Source: JANMZO01 sp963763135
GTDB taxonomy: Bacteria > Actinomycetota > Acidimicrobiia > Acidimicrobiales > JANYDT01
Reading direction: 5' to 3'
Assembly (NCBI GenBank): GCA_963763135.1
Contig: CAVXNJ010000004.1
Location: 868,001-932,000 of the forward strand
Length of the DNA stretch: 64,000 nucleotides
Position numbers and translations under genes: made by a program. How positions within the stretch are numbered: the first letter of the stretch is position 1; each line of letters opens with the position of its first letter. The notes beneath the pieces are model-generated. The model saw only the letters and a program-made list of their open reading frames with translations, was not told the DNA's origin and made no database searches. Positions 44,931 to 53,844 of the stretch are shown here, one piece after another.

Positions 44931-46277
44931 TTACTTTCGCAGAAGTTCAGCGGCGCTGAACGCGAGGTCGAGCGACTGACGCGCGTTGAGACGCGGGTCG
45001 CACATAGTCGTGTAGTTCTCCGGCAGGTTCACGTCGGCGACGTCGTCGCTGCCACCGATGCATTCGGTGACGTTGTCGCCGGTGAGCTCGATATGGAGGC
45101 CACCCGGCCAGGTGCCCGCATCGTGGTGGGCCTTGAAGAACCCGGCCACTTCGGCTTCAACGTCGTCGAAGTGACGGGTCTTGAGGCCCGACTCCGAGGT
45201 GAACGTGTTGCCGTGGCAGGGGTCGCAGATCCAGGCGACGGGGTGTCCGGAATCGCGCACCGCTTCGAGCAGCGGCGGGAGGGCGGTGGCGATCTTCTTC
45301 GCTCCCATACGCGAGATCAGCGTGAGCCGCCCGGGAATGCGGTTGGGGTTGAGCGCCTCGCACAGCCCGATGACTTCTTCGGCCGTGGCGGTCGGGCCAA
45401 CCTTGCAGCCGAGTGGGTTGTGCACACCCCGGAGGAACTCAACGTGCGCGTGATCGAGTTGACGGGTGCGCTCACCGATCCAGAGCATGTGGGCCGAGCA
45501 GTCGTACCAGGTACCGGTCAGCGTGTCTTGGCGGGTGAGGGCCTCCTCGTAGCCGAGAAGCAGGGCCTCGTGGCTGGTGTAGAAGTCGACCTGATGAATC
45601 GGAGCCTGGTCCGACAGGTCGATGCCACAGGCGGCCATGAACCGAAGGGCGGCGTCGATGCCGGCCGCGAGACTCTCGTAACGCTGACCTTCCGGGCTCG
45701 ATGCGACGAACTGCTGGTTCCAGAAGTGCACCTGGCGGAGGTCGGCGAAACCTCCCTTGGTGAAGGCCCGGAGCAGGTTCAGGGTCGCCGTCGACTGGTG
45801 GTACGCATCGATCATGCGCTCGGGGTTCGGAATGCGGGCCTGCTGGTCGGTGGAGTCGTCGTTGACGATGTGACCACGGAAGCTCGGGAACACTTCACCG
45901 TTGATGGTTTCGGTCGGCGATGATCGGGGCTTGGCGAACTGTCCGGCGATGCGACCGACCTTCACGACCGGCACGCCACCCGAGTAGGTGAGGATGGCCG
46001 CCATCTGCAGGATGACTTTCAGCTTGTCGCGGATCGACGCCGCCGAGACGTCGTGGAAGCTTTCGGCGCAATCGCCGGCCTGCAACAGGAAAGCCTTGCC
46101 TTCAACGACCCGACCCAACGCTGCGGTGAGCAGACGGGCTTCGCCGGCAAATACGAGGGGCGGAAGCTGGCTCAGGCGCTTCAGCGCACTGTCGACGGCT
46201 CCCTGATCAGGCCAGTCAGGCTGTTGCACGGCGGGAAGATCGCGCCAACTTGAGGGCGTCCAAACACGAGAAGACAT
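44931..46277 (-). CDS. aroG: Type II 3-deoxy-7-phosphoheptulonate (DAHP) synthase
   Basis: First enzyme of the shikimate pathway, class II (plant/actinobacterial type), 448 residues. It shows LLQAGDCAESF, the metal/substrate Cys early, VKVGRIAGQFAKPRS, SHEALLLGYEEALTR, MLWIGERTRQLDHAHVEF and WICDPCHGNTF, all signatures of the AroG class II family. It starts ATG 46277. It is followed on the same strand by the MFS gene 13 bases later. Confidence 0.96.
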   Translation of the reverse strand: MSSRVWTPSSWRDLPAVQQPDWPDQGAVDSALKRLSQLPPLVFAGEARLLTAALGRVVEGKAFLLQAGDCAESFHDVSAASIRDKLKVILQMAAILTYSGGVPVVKVGRIAGQFAKPRSSPTETINGEVFPSFRGHIVNDDSTDQQARIPNPERMIDAYHQSTATLNLLRAFTKGGFADLRQVHFWNQQFVASSPEGQRYESLAAGIDAALRFMAACGIDLSDQAPIHQVDFYTSHEALLLGYEEALTRQDTLTGTWYDCSAHMLWIGERTRQLDHAHVEFLRGVHNPLGCKVGPTATAEEVIGLCEALNPNRIPGRLTLISRMGAKKIATALPPLLEAVRDSGHPVAWICDPCHGNTFTSESGLKTRHFDDVEAEVAGFFKAHHDAGTWPGGLHIELTGDNVTECIGGSDDVADVNLPENYTTMCDPRLNARQSLDLAFSAAELLRK

Positions 46278-46372
46278 AGGTCCCTCAGCCTAACGGGCTT
46301 CTGGCCATTCTTCGAAGCCATAACGCCCCGGCGGGACTCGAGATGGCCCTTTCGTGGGGGTTGGAGCGTTGC

Positions 46373-47404
46373 TCAGAGGAGCGGAAGCTGGACCACGACA
46401 CCGGGAAACAGCAGGTCCGGGTTCCCGGGGACAGGTAGATCAGCGGAATTGGCCCGCACCAGACCCTCCCAGTACCGAGCGATCTCGTGATCGGTCGCGG
46501 CGGGATTGGTGCGGTAAACCACCGTCTCGGCGATCGTCCAGAAGCTTTCACCGGGCCGCACCACATGGGTCGAGGCGACGTCGGGAATCCGGTTCGGGCT
46601 CGTAAGCTCGGGGCGGACGTTGGCGACAGTCGTTGGCACGCGTGGTCCGATCGGCGGTATTTCAACGGCATCCGATGCGCCGATCACGGTCGACGGTACG
46701 GCCCATGTCGTTGAAACCGGCAACGTGGTGGGTTTCGTGGTCGTGGGTTTCGTGCTCGTGGTTGTCGTGGGTTTCGTGGGCGTGGGTTTCGTGGGCGTGG
46801 TAGTCGTGGGTTTCGTGGGCGTGGTCGTGGTGGGTTTCGTGGGCGTGGTCGTGGTGGGTTTCGTGGCCGGGGGTCTGGTGGTCGACGGGGGCAAGGTCTC
46901 GGACGACACCGCCGCAACGGTGGTCCGTGCCACCCCCGGCACGGGCTTCGGGGTGGAAGCGGCCGGGGAGGTTTCGGGTGCCTCCGCCTGTTCCTCGATG
47001 ACGGGCCACTGTTGGCCCGACGACGGGTCAACCACGAACCGTTGCGGCGAGTCGGCCGGTCCCGCGGATCTGAGGGCGTCACGACGGACCGAGATCGTCG
47101 TCGGTGGAGCTGCCGCTGACGCGCCGGCCGTCGACACGGAACTCGTCAACACGGCGACCACGGTCGCCGCGCCGAAAGCCTGCTGAGCCAGCGACCGAAT
47201 CCAACGCGGCGAAATCCGGAGCGATAGCCGCGCTGGCGTCGTCACCGGCGCATGTCGACTGGAACCGGTGGTTGATGGATCGGTGACGGCGTTCAGGACT
47301 GCGATCGCTACCGAAGCGAGAAGCCATCCCGACAGGATCACCACCAGCGTTCGAAGCAGTACGAGCGCCTGGTCCGTGGATGGTGATCCCGTTTCGACGC
47401 TCAT
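46373..47404 (-). CDS. LysM domain protein of the Tad locus
   Basis: 343 residues. A membrane helix (about 17-39) is followed by an Ala/Thr region and a stretch of TTTPTKP repeats (about 185-225). A C-terminal LysM-type region (VRPGESFWTIAETVVYRTN to the end, about 285-343) probably binds peptidoglycan. The DNA of the repeat (about 46725-46870) is a tandem array of 21-24-base units. It is the last gene of the Tad operon. Its true start is uncertain, because the coding signal continues upstream in another frame to 47540 (see separate entry). Confidence 0.8.
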   Translation of the reverse strand: MSVETGSPSTDQALVLLRTLVVILSGWLLASVAIAVLNAVTDPSTTGSSRHAPVTTPARLSLRISPRWIRSLAQQAFGAATVVAVLTSSVSTAGASAAAPPTTISVRRDALRSAGPADSPQRFVVDPSSGQQWPVIEEQAEAPETSPAASTPKPVPGVARTTVAAVSSETLPPSTTRPPATKPTTTTPTKPTTTTPTKPTTTTPTKPTPTKPTTTTSTKPTTTKPTTLPVSTTWAVPSTVIGASDAVEIPPIGPRVPTTVANVRPELTSPNRIPDVASTHVVRPGESFWTIAETVVYRTNPAATDHEIARYWEGLVRANSADLPVPGNPDLLFPGVVVQLPLL

Positions 47405-47540
47405 GCTTCAGCGCGAGTCCGATCGCCGCGACACTTCCCATCACGATCAGTCCGAGCTTGAGCCGTGCGAGGACGCGGAATCGGATGGGTGGCCGGTGGT
47501 TGGACGATGTGCGAGCCGGTGGTGGTGGGGCAGGGGTCAT
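47401..47540 (-). other. Coding segment with membrane helix before the LysM gene
   Basis: ATG 47540 overlaps the previous stop exactly (ATGA), as all neighbouring junctions do, and opens a frame encoding a Pro-rich start and a membrane helix (LKLGLIVMGSVAAIGLALKHE). The frame has no stop until 47079 inside the LysM gene. Two readings fit: a single-base error fuses it to the LysM frame, or an error hides a stop (TGA at 47403-47401 lies in the third frame, overlapping the LysM ATG as ATGA). Either way a base is probably wrong here. Confidence 0.5.
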
Positions 47541-48004
47541 GGTGTCGCTCCTTGGGCATCGGCGACGGAGCTCGCTCGAACCTCAACGGTGGACGGAACA
47601 AAGGGGAAGGCCTTGGCAAAGAAGAGGTGCACGACGCCGTGCGCCGAGACCCGAACGCTGGTGTCGGTCAGCTTCACCGGATCATCGAACACGACATTCG
47701 TGACCTCATTGCTGGTGGTGAAGCGTTCTGATCTGAGGGCAAGGTTGCGGGCAAGGGCCTCAGCGATCGAGTAGTCGCCACTTCGATAGTACGTGTCCAT
47801 ATCGATGGCCGATACGGCATCGTTCGCGGCGGCGTTCGTGGCGTTGGCAAGTTCCCGGTGGCCAAGGAACACGGTCGCGGCATCAACGGTTATGCCAACA
47901 AGCATGAACACCGCCAGGAACGCGGCAATGAACAGCGCCATGGCGGAGCCGGACTCGCTACGCCTGAGCCATCGCCAATTGCGACCTGATGATGGAGCGA
48001 TCAT
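47537..48004 (-). CDS. TadG-like pilus assembly protein
   Basis: 155 residues. It begins with a short basic part and the TadG-type helix SGSAMALFIAAFLAVFMLVGITVDAATVFLGHRELANATN. The rest is a small extracytoplasmic domain. ATG 48004 overlaps the previous stop (ATGA) and the start agrees with the conserved helix. Known TadG proteins are minor components of the Tad machine; this one is short. Confidence 0.75.
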   Translation of the reverse strand: MIAPSSGRNWRWLRRSESGSAMALFIAAFLAVFMLVGITVDAATVFLGHRELANATNAAANDAVSAIDMDTYYRSGDYSIAEALARNLALRSERFTTSNEVTNVVFDDPVKLTDTSVRVSAHGVVHLFFAKAFPFVPSTVEVRASSVADAQGATP

Positions 48005-48507
48005 CCGCAGTCTCCGATTCCGCTCAGACCGGAACGAAATGGATCGACGATCTCGCTTTGGCGGGTGACAACGCCGAATCCGTCGCGCAACGGACCGACG
48101 TGGGGGAGCCCAAACGACGGTACGGTGGCCCTGACGGTCACGAACGCACGCGAGCACCGCTGCGCACCGTCGGCTAATTCGACGGCGACACTGATGCCGG
48201 TGAGCAGTTTGGGCTTGTCGGCCAACGAGATCTTCAGGGCATCAGTGACGACATTGAACGGTCCTCGTTCGATGGTGGATTCCCCGGCCGAGGCAAGTAT
48301 CCGGTCGGGTTCGGCTTCGACCAGCGTTCGCACCGCGAAGCGCGATGCGCCCGATAGGCGGATCTTCGCATCGATGACCGCCCACGCGTTCATGCCAAGA
48401 AAGACCAGGCTCACGAGTAGGACGAACCCGATGGCGAGAACCTCGCCGCCGGCCTGTCCCGACTCGGTCTGTGACCGGCGTCGACGACCGCACGACAACA
48501 CGATCAT
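48001..48507 (-). CDS. TadE-like pseudopilin
   Basis: 168 residues. A basic N-terminus (MIVLSCGRRRRSQTESGQAGGE) precedes one membrane helix (VLAIGFVLLVSLVFLGMNAWAV) and an extracytoplasmic domain. TadE-type proteins are processed minor pilins. The start is fixed by ATGA overlap at 48507. A longer frame upstream overlaps the preceding gene and is not credible. It also overlaps the next gene by ATGA. Confidence 0.75.
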   Translation of the reverse strand: MIVLSCGRRRRSQTESGQAGGEVLAIGFVLLVSLVFLGMNAWAVIDAKIRLSGASRFAVRTLVEAEPDRILASAGESTIERGPFNVVTDALKISLADKPKLLTGISVAVELADGAQRCSRAFVTVRATVPSFGLPHVGPLRDGFGVVTRQSEIVDPFRSGLSGIGDCG

Positions 48508-48959
48508 GGTGGCGCGCCTCCCGGGCGGAAAACCTCTCGTCGGACTTTCGCCGTGCGGACGATGAATTTGGACGAGCCCGGCCCGAACTTCATGAGGCCC
48601 GGCGAGGGAAGGCTCACCTGAACGACAACCGGGTCGCCGTCGCTGAGCACCTGAGCTTTCGCTGTAGAGCCAAGCAGTTCCCGGGTGCGAACCTCGACGT
48701 CTTGGGAGCGTCCGCCTTTCGTAGCAAGCGATGACGCGGCATCGAACGCCGCGGCTTCCGCCAACGAACTTCGATACAGCAGTAGCAACGTTTGGCTGGC
48801 CAGAAGGAGAAGTAGCAACAGCAGCGTGGCGACGATGCCGGATGTGAGGAGTCCGGTTCCTGCTTCGGTCTTCGGCGGTTTTCGAAACGTCGCGCCTCGG
48901 ACGGGTCGCTCGTTTGGACACGCGACCCGTCCGACGGCTGGCCGTCCCGTCATCCTCAT
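48504..48959 (-). CDS. TadE-like pseudopilin
   Basis: 151 residues. A basic N-terminal part of 30 residues precedes a strongly hydrophobic helix (GIVATLLLLLLLLASQTLLLLY) and a small domain. It shows the TadE style TEAGTGLLTSG before the helix. It starts 35 bases after the pilin-like gene and is coupled to the next gene by ATGA. Confidence 0.7.
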   Translation of the reverse strand: MRMTGRPAVGRVACPNERPVRGATFRKPPKTEAGTGLLTSGIVATLLLLLLLLASQTLLLLYRSSLAEAAAFDAASSLATKGGRSQDVEVRTRELLGSTAKAQVLSDGDPVVVQVSLPSPGLMKFGPGSSKFIVRTAKVRREVFRPGGAPP

Positions 48960-48993
48960 CGATCCGAAGGTGGTTAACCGGTCGGGCGACGAA

Positions 48994-49251
48994 CTATGCG
49001 CCGCCGATCTTGTCGATCTGTGTGGTTGTCTTCGTGGACGCGTTGTCGAACAGTGCCTTGTAGGCGACCCACATTGCCGCGCCGATGGCCGCGAACACCA
49101 GGACCACGATCGCCGCGGAGATGACGCCTTCTCCTCGCTCGCTCTTGGCCTCGACGACTCGTCGCCTCACCGCCCGGGCCGCTGACGACGAGCGGTTCTG
49201 AGCGACAACGCTGGCGCGCAGAGATGCATTGTTGAGGGGTTCGAAGTTCAC
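48994..49251 (-). CDS. Small Flp-pilin-like protein
   Basis: 85 residues. A basic leader of about 40 residues ends in SERGEGVISAAIVV, then one hydrophobic helix (to about 70) and a short polar tail. A charged leader before a Gly and a hydrophobic helix fits the Flp prepilin layout, but the Glu-Tyr of classic Flp is missing, so it could be another pseudopilin. It sits between tadC and the TadE genes. Preceding it (49312-49362) is a three-copy 17-base repeat. Confidence 0.65.
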   Translation of the reverse strand: MNFEPLNNASLRASVVAQNRSSSAARAVRRRVVEAKSERGEGVISAAIVVLVFAAIGAAMWVAYKALFDNASTKTTTQIDKIGGA

Positions 49252-49311
49252 GAGATTTGCCTTTCAGTGGATTGATTCGATGCCGGGACTGCGGGGCGCG
49301 GGGTACTGCGA

Positions 49312-49362
49312 CTACTGGGGTATTGCGGCTACTGGGGTGCTGCGGCTACTGGCGAGGCCGAA
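49312..49362. repeat. Three-copy 17-base tandem repeat before the pilin gene
   Basis: GGTACTGCGACTACTGG, GGTATTGCGGCTACTGG and GGTGCTGCGGCTACTGG follow each other without gap between tadC and the pilin-like gene. They lie in the leader of the pilin-like gene and could affect its expression. Confidence 0.8.
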
Positions 49363-49386
49363 TGGCTCCACCGTCGTACATACTGC

Positions 49387-50286
49387 TCATTGGTTGAAGA
49401 AGTTAAGTGCACTTATAAAAGGGACGGCGAGGAAGATGCAGCCCGGTAACAGGGCAGCCACGGTGACGGGAATCCATACCTGCTGGGCTTTGCGCTCCAT
49501 TGACTCAAGGAGATCCCGGTGGGCCTCTTCGCGTGAGGCCCGGGCCTCGTCGGAGACGAGCCGTCCGAGATCGGATGCCTCGCCGTGCAGGCGGAGCACG
49601 GCGACGAGTCGTTCGACGGATGGCACCTTGGCGATTGCCGCCCATTCATCGAGTGCGTCTCTATCGCTCACGCCTTGCCGCAGGCGCAGCAACACGCGGT
49701 TGATGTCCTGACCGAACGAGCCTCGGCTCCGCTCTGCGAGCCGGTTGAATGCCGCTCCGAGGCTGAACCCGGCACTGAGCAACATCGCAAGTTGTTCGGC
49801 GACGACCGGCAGTTCGAGCTTGATGCGACGCTGCCAGGCTTCGGATTTGTTGGCCAGGTTCTGCTCAACGAGGAGAAACCCGAGCACGGGTGCCGCCCAG
49901 ATCATCGCAACGGCCAGCAGCGGCGGAATCGCCACAACCAGCGTGAGCATCACGGCAACGAACAGGGCGGCCAGCGCCCACGCGGCCTGACGAACCCGAA
50001 ACGAGGTTGCATCGTCGTCGGAGTGGATGCGTTCGAGGCGCATCTTCAGATCCTCGTGAACGCCAAACCCGCGAGCGATGGCTCCGCCGACCATGGAGGC
50101 CAGTGGCCCGATCACTTCCGCGAAGGAACGGGCAGCCAGGATCCGGGGCCGTGTGCGACGGGTCGCCGGGGAGTAGGGCCGGAGCCGGTCGGCCAGCTTG
50201 GGTTGCTGGAGCCCCGGAACGCCCGCGAGTAGTAGCGAAAGACCGATCCAACCAAGGAATGCGCCGAGCGCGTAGAGGCGAATCAC
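49387..50286 (-). CDS. tadC: Tad secretion inner-membrane protein TadC
   Basis: 299 residues with a type II secretion F domain (about 145-260: LPVVAEQLAMLLSAGFSLGAAFNRLA) and membrane helices at about 5-22, 100-130 and 270-290. TadC partners TadB as the platform of the Tad pilus. It overlaps tadB by ATGA. Confidence 0.86.
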   Translation of the reverse strand: MIRLYALGAFLGWIGLSLLLAGVPGLQQPKLADRLRPYSPATRRTRPRILAARSFAEVIGPLASMVGGAIARGFGVHEDLKMRLERIHSDDDATSFRVRQAAWALAALFVAVMLTLVVAIPPLLAVAMIWAAPVLGFLLVEQNLANKSEAWQRRIKLELPVVAEQLAMLLSAGFSLGAAFNRLAERSRGSFGQDINRVLLRLRQGVSDRDALDEWAAIAKVPSVERLVAVLRLHGEASDLGRLVSDEARASREEAHRDLLESMERKAQQVWIPVTVAALLPGCIFLAVPFISALNFFNQ

Positions 50287-51164
50287 TCGAACACCCGAAG
50301 CGGCTCAGGGAGCGCCATGATCACGTTGGCCCACAGCCAACAGCCACCGGTGAGGATGATGCCGACGACGACGGCAATTTGTCCACCCGTGGAGGAATAC
50401 GCGGCTCGGCCTTCGCCGATGGCCAAGCCCACAAGGGCCATGCCGGCGGGTACACCGAGCACGAACCAACGTGCGAACCTCACGCCGGCTTGGCGACTAC
50501 GGGCTTCGTGTCGGTTGCGTAGGTCCGTTCGCCGATCTTCGACGAGTGATGAGAGGCGGCTCTCGAGGTCGCTGCCGCCGATCTCGTGGGCGACGAGCAG
50601 GGTCTCGACCACGACGTCGGCCGTCGGGTCGGCGAGCATCTGCTTCAGGACGTTGGTGGCTCGCTGGAAGCTCGTCGAGAGCAGCCAAGTCCGGTTCGCC
50701 TCTTCAAAGGCTTTGCGCATGGGCTCGGTTGGGGCTTTGCGGCCCGCATCGAGCAGCGCCACCGGAATCGAGCGGCCGAGAGCGCCGGTCTGCAGGCGGA
50801 TTTCTTCGATCAGGTACGGCCACGCGTCACGAGCCGTGTCGCGTAGCCGTCGGCGTCGTTCGCGGTAGACCGCGATGGGTGCGGTGGCCGCGAACATGCC
50901 GCTCACGATGGCGGGAACAGGCGCCCCGAACACCAACCAGACAAGAAAACCGACGCCCAGAAACACGACCGCCTCAACGAGGACGAACTCCAGGAGGCCG
51001 ACGTCGCCGACCCCGGCCTGCGCGAGCCAATCGGCGGAACGGCGTCGTCGCGCGATGGAACTCGAAGGTGTCGATGATCGGGCGAGGCCGCGTTTGCCCA
51101 ACGCAATCTCGCTGAACACCAGATACGTTCCGAGGGTGGCCATGGTGGCGACGAGGGCGATCAT
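50283..51164 (-). CDS. tadB: Tad secretion inner-membrane protein TadB
   Basis: 293 residues. Membrane helices at the N-terminus, about residues 60-100 and near the C-terminus flank a T2SSF domain (about 120-250; LQTGALGRSIPVALLDAGRKA and VVETLLVAHEIGGSDLESRL). It overlaps the ATPase gene upstream by ATGA and tadC downstream by ATGA. It is the platform partner of TadC. Confidence 0.86.
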   Translation of the reverse strand: MIALVATMATLGTYLVFSEIALGKRGLARSSTPSSSIARRRRSADWLAQAGVGDVGLLEFVLVEAVVFLGVGFLVWLVFGAPVPAIVSGMFAATAPIAVYRERRRRLRDTARDAWPYLIEEIRLQTGALGRSIPVALLDAGRKAPTEPMRKAFEEANRTWLLSTSFQRATNVLKQMLADPTADVVVETLLVAHEIGGSDLESRLSSLVEDRRTDLRNRHEARSRQAGVRFARWFVLGVPAGMALVGLAIGEGRAAYSSTGGQIAVVVGIILTGGCWLWANVIMALPEPLRVFE

Positions 51165-52549
51165 CGCGACCCGCCTTCACCGGCTCGACTGCCAGCCAGG
51201 CTTCGGGCGGCCAGAGGCGAACCGTTCAGGCTGAGTCCGCTGGGCCACGGAGGAGCGGATGCGAGGATCGGGGTCAGATCGATACCCGCCGATTCGACGA
51301 GCCGTTGCAACCGAACGGGAATGTTGCCGGTCCAACAAAGGTCCGCTTCGGGCCGCGGACGGCGGTACAGCTCGGTGACGGTGAACGCGGTTCCGTCCGC
51401 CACGGTCTGTTGCTCCTCGACCGCAATAATCTCCATCACCCGCAGACCCACTGCGGTGCGAGCGCAGTGGACCACGATGTCGACCGCCTCGCTGATCAAC
51501 GCGTTCAAGGCCGACATCGGCAACTCGTTGCTCGTGTCGGCCAACTGCGCGATGAAGCGGAGCCGGGACAGCGCCTGCCGGGCTGAACCCGCGTGGAGCG
51601 TGGTGAAGCCTTTCACTCCGGACGACAGCGTGAGCAGCAGCGGAAGAACTTCGCGGTCACGGACTTCCCCTACGATCGCGATGTCGGGTGCCATGCGCAG
51701 GAAGCCGGCTACAAGGCGCCGAAGGTCCACCTCGCGACGATCCGCCCGTGAGGGCCGGGTCTGCATGCTGGCGACATTACTGAGGGGCACATCGGCTTCG
51801 AAAACTTCTTCGGCGATCACGACGCGAAGCGACGGATCAAGCTCGGCCGCGCAGCACGACAGCATCGTGGTCTTGCCGGATCCCGGTGCACCGGCGAACA
51901 CGATTGTCGACTTGGCCCGCACGCACGCGCGGAGAAACGCTGCTACTTCATCGCCCAGCATTTCGCGGTCGACCAACTCGTCGAGATTGGTTACCGAAAC
52001 GCCCGTGAACTTACGAATATTGACGATGGTGTGGCCGTCGCGTCCGATGTCGCCGTGCACGATGTGAAGGCGGGCGCCCGAGTCGAGTTGCGCGTCCTGC
52101 AAGCCTTCGGACGGGTCGAGCTTGCGATGCGCTGAACCGGCGTCGTCGAGGATCTTCGTGAGCGTGCGGGTTACGTGTTCGTCGTCGTGAAACACCTCAT
52201 CGTGATAACCGCCGCGACCGGTGTGTCGCTTCACAAAGATCTGTGACGGCGCGTTGATCATGATCTCGTAGACGTCGTCGTCGGTTAAGAGCGATTCAAG
52301 TGGTCCGTAGCCGGCGATGTTTCTCAGCGCCCGATCACGCAGCGTCTCCGGGTCGATGATGTCGTGGCCCCGGTGACCCTGCTGGTACGCCAGTCGCCAG
52401 TTCGCGATCTCGCTCTGAACGAGGTCACGGAGGCGATTGTGGCCGCCGGCCACGGCAAGATCGAGACCTAGTGCCTTCGCCCGGTCCTGGACCAACTCCT
52501 CAATGATCATGAGGGGTGAGCGCTCGTCTGCTCCGGCGTTCGGCGCCAT
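51161..52549 (-). CDS. cpaF: Tad/Flp pilus assembly ATPase TadA/CpaF
   Basis: 462 residues from ATG 52549, which overlaps the previous stop (TGATG). A longer frame to 52705 lies inside the upstream gene. It has the GspE-family layout: N-terminal helical part, GYGPLESLLTDDDVYEIMIN, Walker A FAGAPGSGKTTML and Walker B region IAIVGEVRDREVLPLL. The Asp box and His box (GFTTLHAGSARQAL) are intact. This is the motor of the pilus. Confidence 0.93.
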   Translation of the reverse strand: MAPNAGADERSPLMIIEELVQDRAKALGLDLAVAGGHNRLRDLVQSEIANWRLAYQQGHRGHDIIDPETLRDRALRNIAGYGPLESLLTDDDVYEIMINAPSQIFVKRHTGRGGYHDEVFHDDEHVTRTLTKILDDAGSAHRKLDPSEGLQDAQLDSGARLHIVHGDIGRDGHTIVNIRKFTGVSVTNLDELVDREMLGDEVAAFLRACVRAKSTIVFAGAPGSGKTTMLSCCAAELDPSLRVVIAEEVFEADVPLSNVASMQTRPSRADRREVDLRRLVAGFLRMAPDIAIVGEVRDREVLPLLLTLSSGVKGFTTLHAGSARQALSRLRFIAQLADTSNELPMSALNALISEAVDIVVHCARTAVGLRVMEIIAVEEQQTVADGTAFTVTELYRRPRPEADLCWTGNIPVRLQRLVESAGIDLTPILASAPPWPSGLSLNGSPLAARSLAGSRAGEGGSR

Positions 52550-53844
52550 CACGACGCCGCCTCGCCGCGGTTGACGAAGCCGGGTCGAATACGGCTCCAC
52601 ATCGACGACGTGCGTTGGAGGCGGCCACCCCGAAGCCGGTGAAGGGCGTAGGACGCGAGCGGATCGACGATGCCGTTCGGTAGCGGGGCAATCGCTCGGA
52701 CGCACTCGTCGACGTTTCGGGTCGGAAGAAACAGCGGCGGCGCGATGTTCTCCGATTCCTGCAGATCCGGCTTGTCGACGAGGTCGACCAGCGCCGACGC
52801 ATAGGCCGCTCGCGCTCGGGGGTTCTGCGGGGCGTAGTTGAGAACCGGTTGAATCCGGCTTGGATCGATGCCGTAGTCGCCGAGATCGTGGATCACCCGG
52901 GTGAGGGAATGCAGGCCCTTGAGCGAAGCTTGCCCGACGACCACTACCGAGTCGGCCATGCGCAGAGCGGTTCGTGCCAAAACGTTGCGTTCTTCAATGT
53001 CGATCGATCCGGATTCGTTCTCCCCTTCGACGTCGTTGTCGACGTCGAAGACTGATGCGGCGTACGCGTTCGCAAACGCGTTGAGCGACGAGGTGCAGGC
53101 GGCGGGCCGAAGCGAGGTCCAGAACCTTCGACGACGCAGACCGATAAGCAGGTCATAGCCGCGTCCGTCAATCGTGAAACACAACCGGCGAATGTCATCG
53201 GGGGTCAACGATCGGGTCCGGAATCGTTCGACGAGTTCCTGAATCCCCGGAGTTACGGCCTGGGTGTCGTGGAGCATGGCTTGATCTGCGCGCAGACAAA
53301 GGTCGGCGAGTGCGACGTTGGTTGCGTACTCGGCGGTGCGCCCGAGTCCCTGGGCCAGGGCCATGGCCACCGTCGACGCGCCGGTGCCCCCGGTTCCGGT
53401 CACGGCGAACGTGTGCCCCTGAATCGGCGACGCCGAGGTCTGATCGTCGGGATTGTGGACGGTTGGCTCGGCCCGGCTCACGAGCGCCGAGGTGGCCGAG
53501 AGCGCGCTGAGCAACGCTCCTCGTTCGAAGCTCGACTCCAGCACCGCTTTCGCGCCGAGTGCCTTCCAGTCGGTCGGAACGCGAGGGTCACGGGCCACGA
53601 TCACGGCAATGTCGCGTTCGGCCGCAACAGCGAACAGATCGCGGTCGAGCCCCGGTAAGCCTCCGTCGATCAGAAGCGAAGAGAGCGGTCGGCCCGACAC
53701 CACGTGACTGCGCAGTTCCGCCAGCCCTACGCATTTCACGAATTCCGCCGGGATCGACCCGGCGTTGGCCCACTGCGACACCTCGTTGAACCACAACGAG
53801 CGCGGTCGAGCTGCCCCGGCGATCACGTAGCGGGCATCGGTCAC
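52549..53844 (-). CDS. Tad pilus localisation protein TadZ/CpaE-like
   Basis: 431 residues. An N-terminal receiver-like domain (about 1-120) is followed by a ParA/MinD-type domain. Its P-loop reads GTGGTGASTVAMAL, in which both the signature Lys and the P-loop Lys are missing, so it probably binds no ATP in the usual way; other TadZ proteins also have atypical Walker A. The C-terminal half shows the deep ParA fold. It overlaps cpaF (TGATG) and starts 3 bases before the CpaB-like stop. Confidence 0.82.
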   Translation of the reverse strand: MTDARYVIAGAARPRSLWFNEVSQWANAGSIPAEFVKCVGLAELRSHVVSGRPLSSLLIDGGLPGLDRDLFAVAAERDIAVIVARDPRVPTDWKALGAKAVLESSFERGALLSALSATSALVSRAEPTVHNPDDQTSASPIQGHTFAVTGTGGTGASTVAMALAQGLGRTAEYATNVALADLCLRADQAMLHDTQAVTPGIQELVERFRTRSLTPDDIRRLCFTIDGRGYDLLIGLRRRRFWTSLRPAACTSSLNAFANAYAASVFDVDNDVEGENESGSIDIEERNVLARTALRMADSVVVVGQASLKGLHSLTRVIHDLGDYGIDPSRIQPVLNYAPQNPRARAAYASALVDLVDKPDLQESENIAPPLFLPTRNVDECVRAIAPLPNGIVDPLASYALHRLRGGRLQRTSSMWSRIRPGFVNRGEAAS

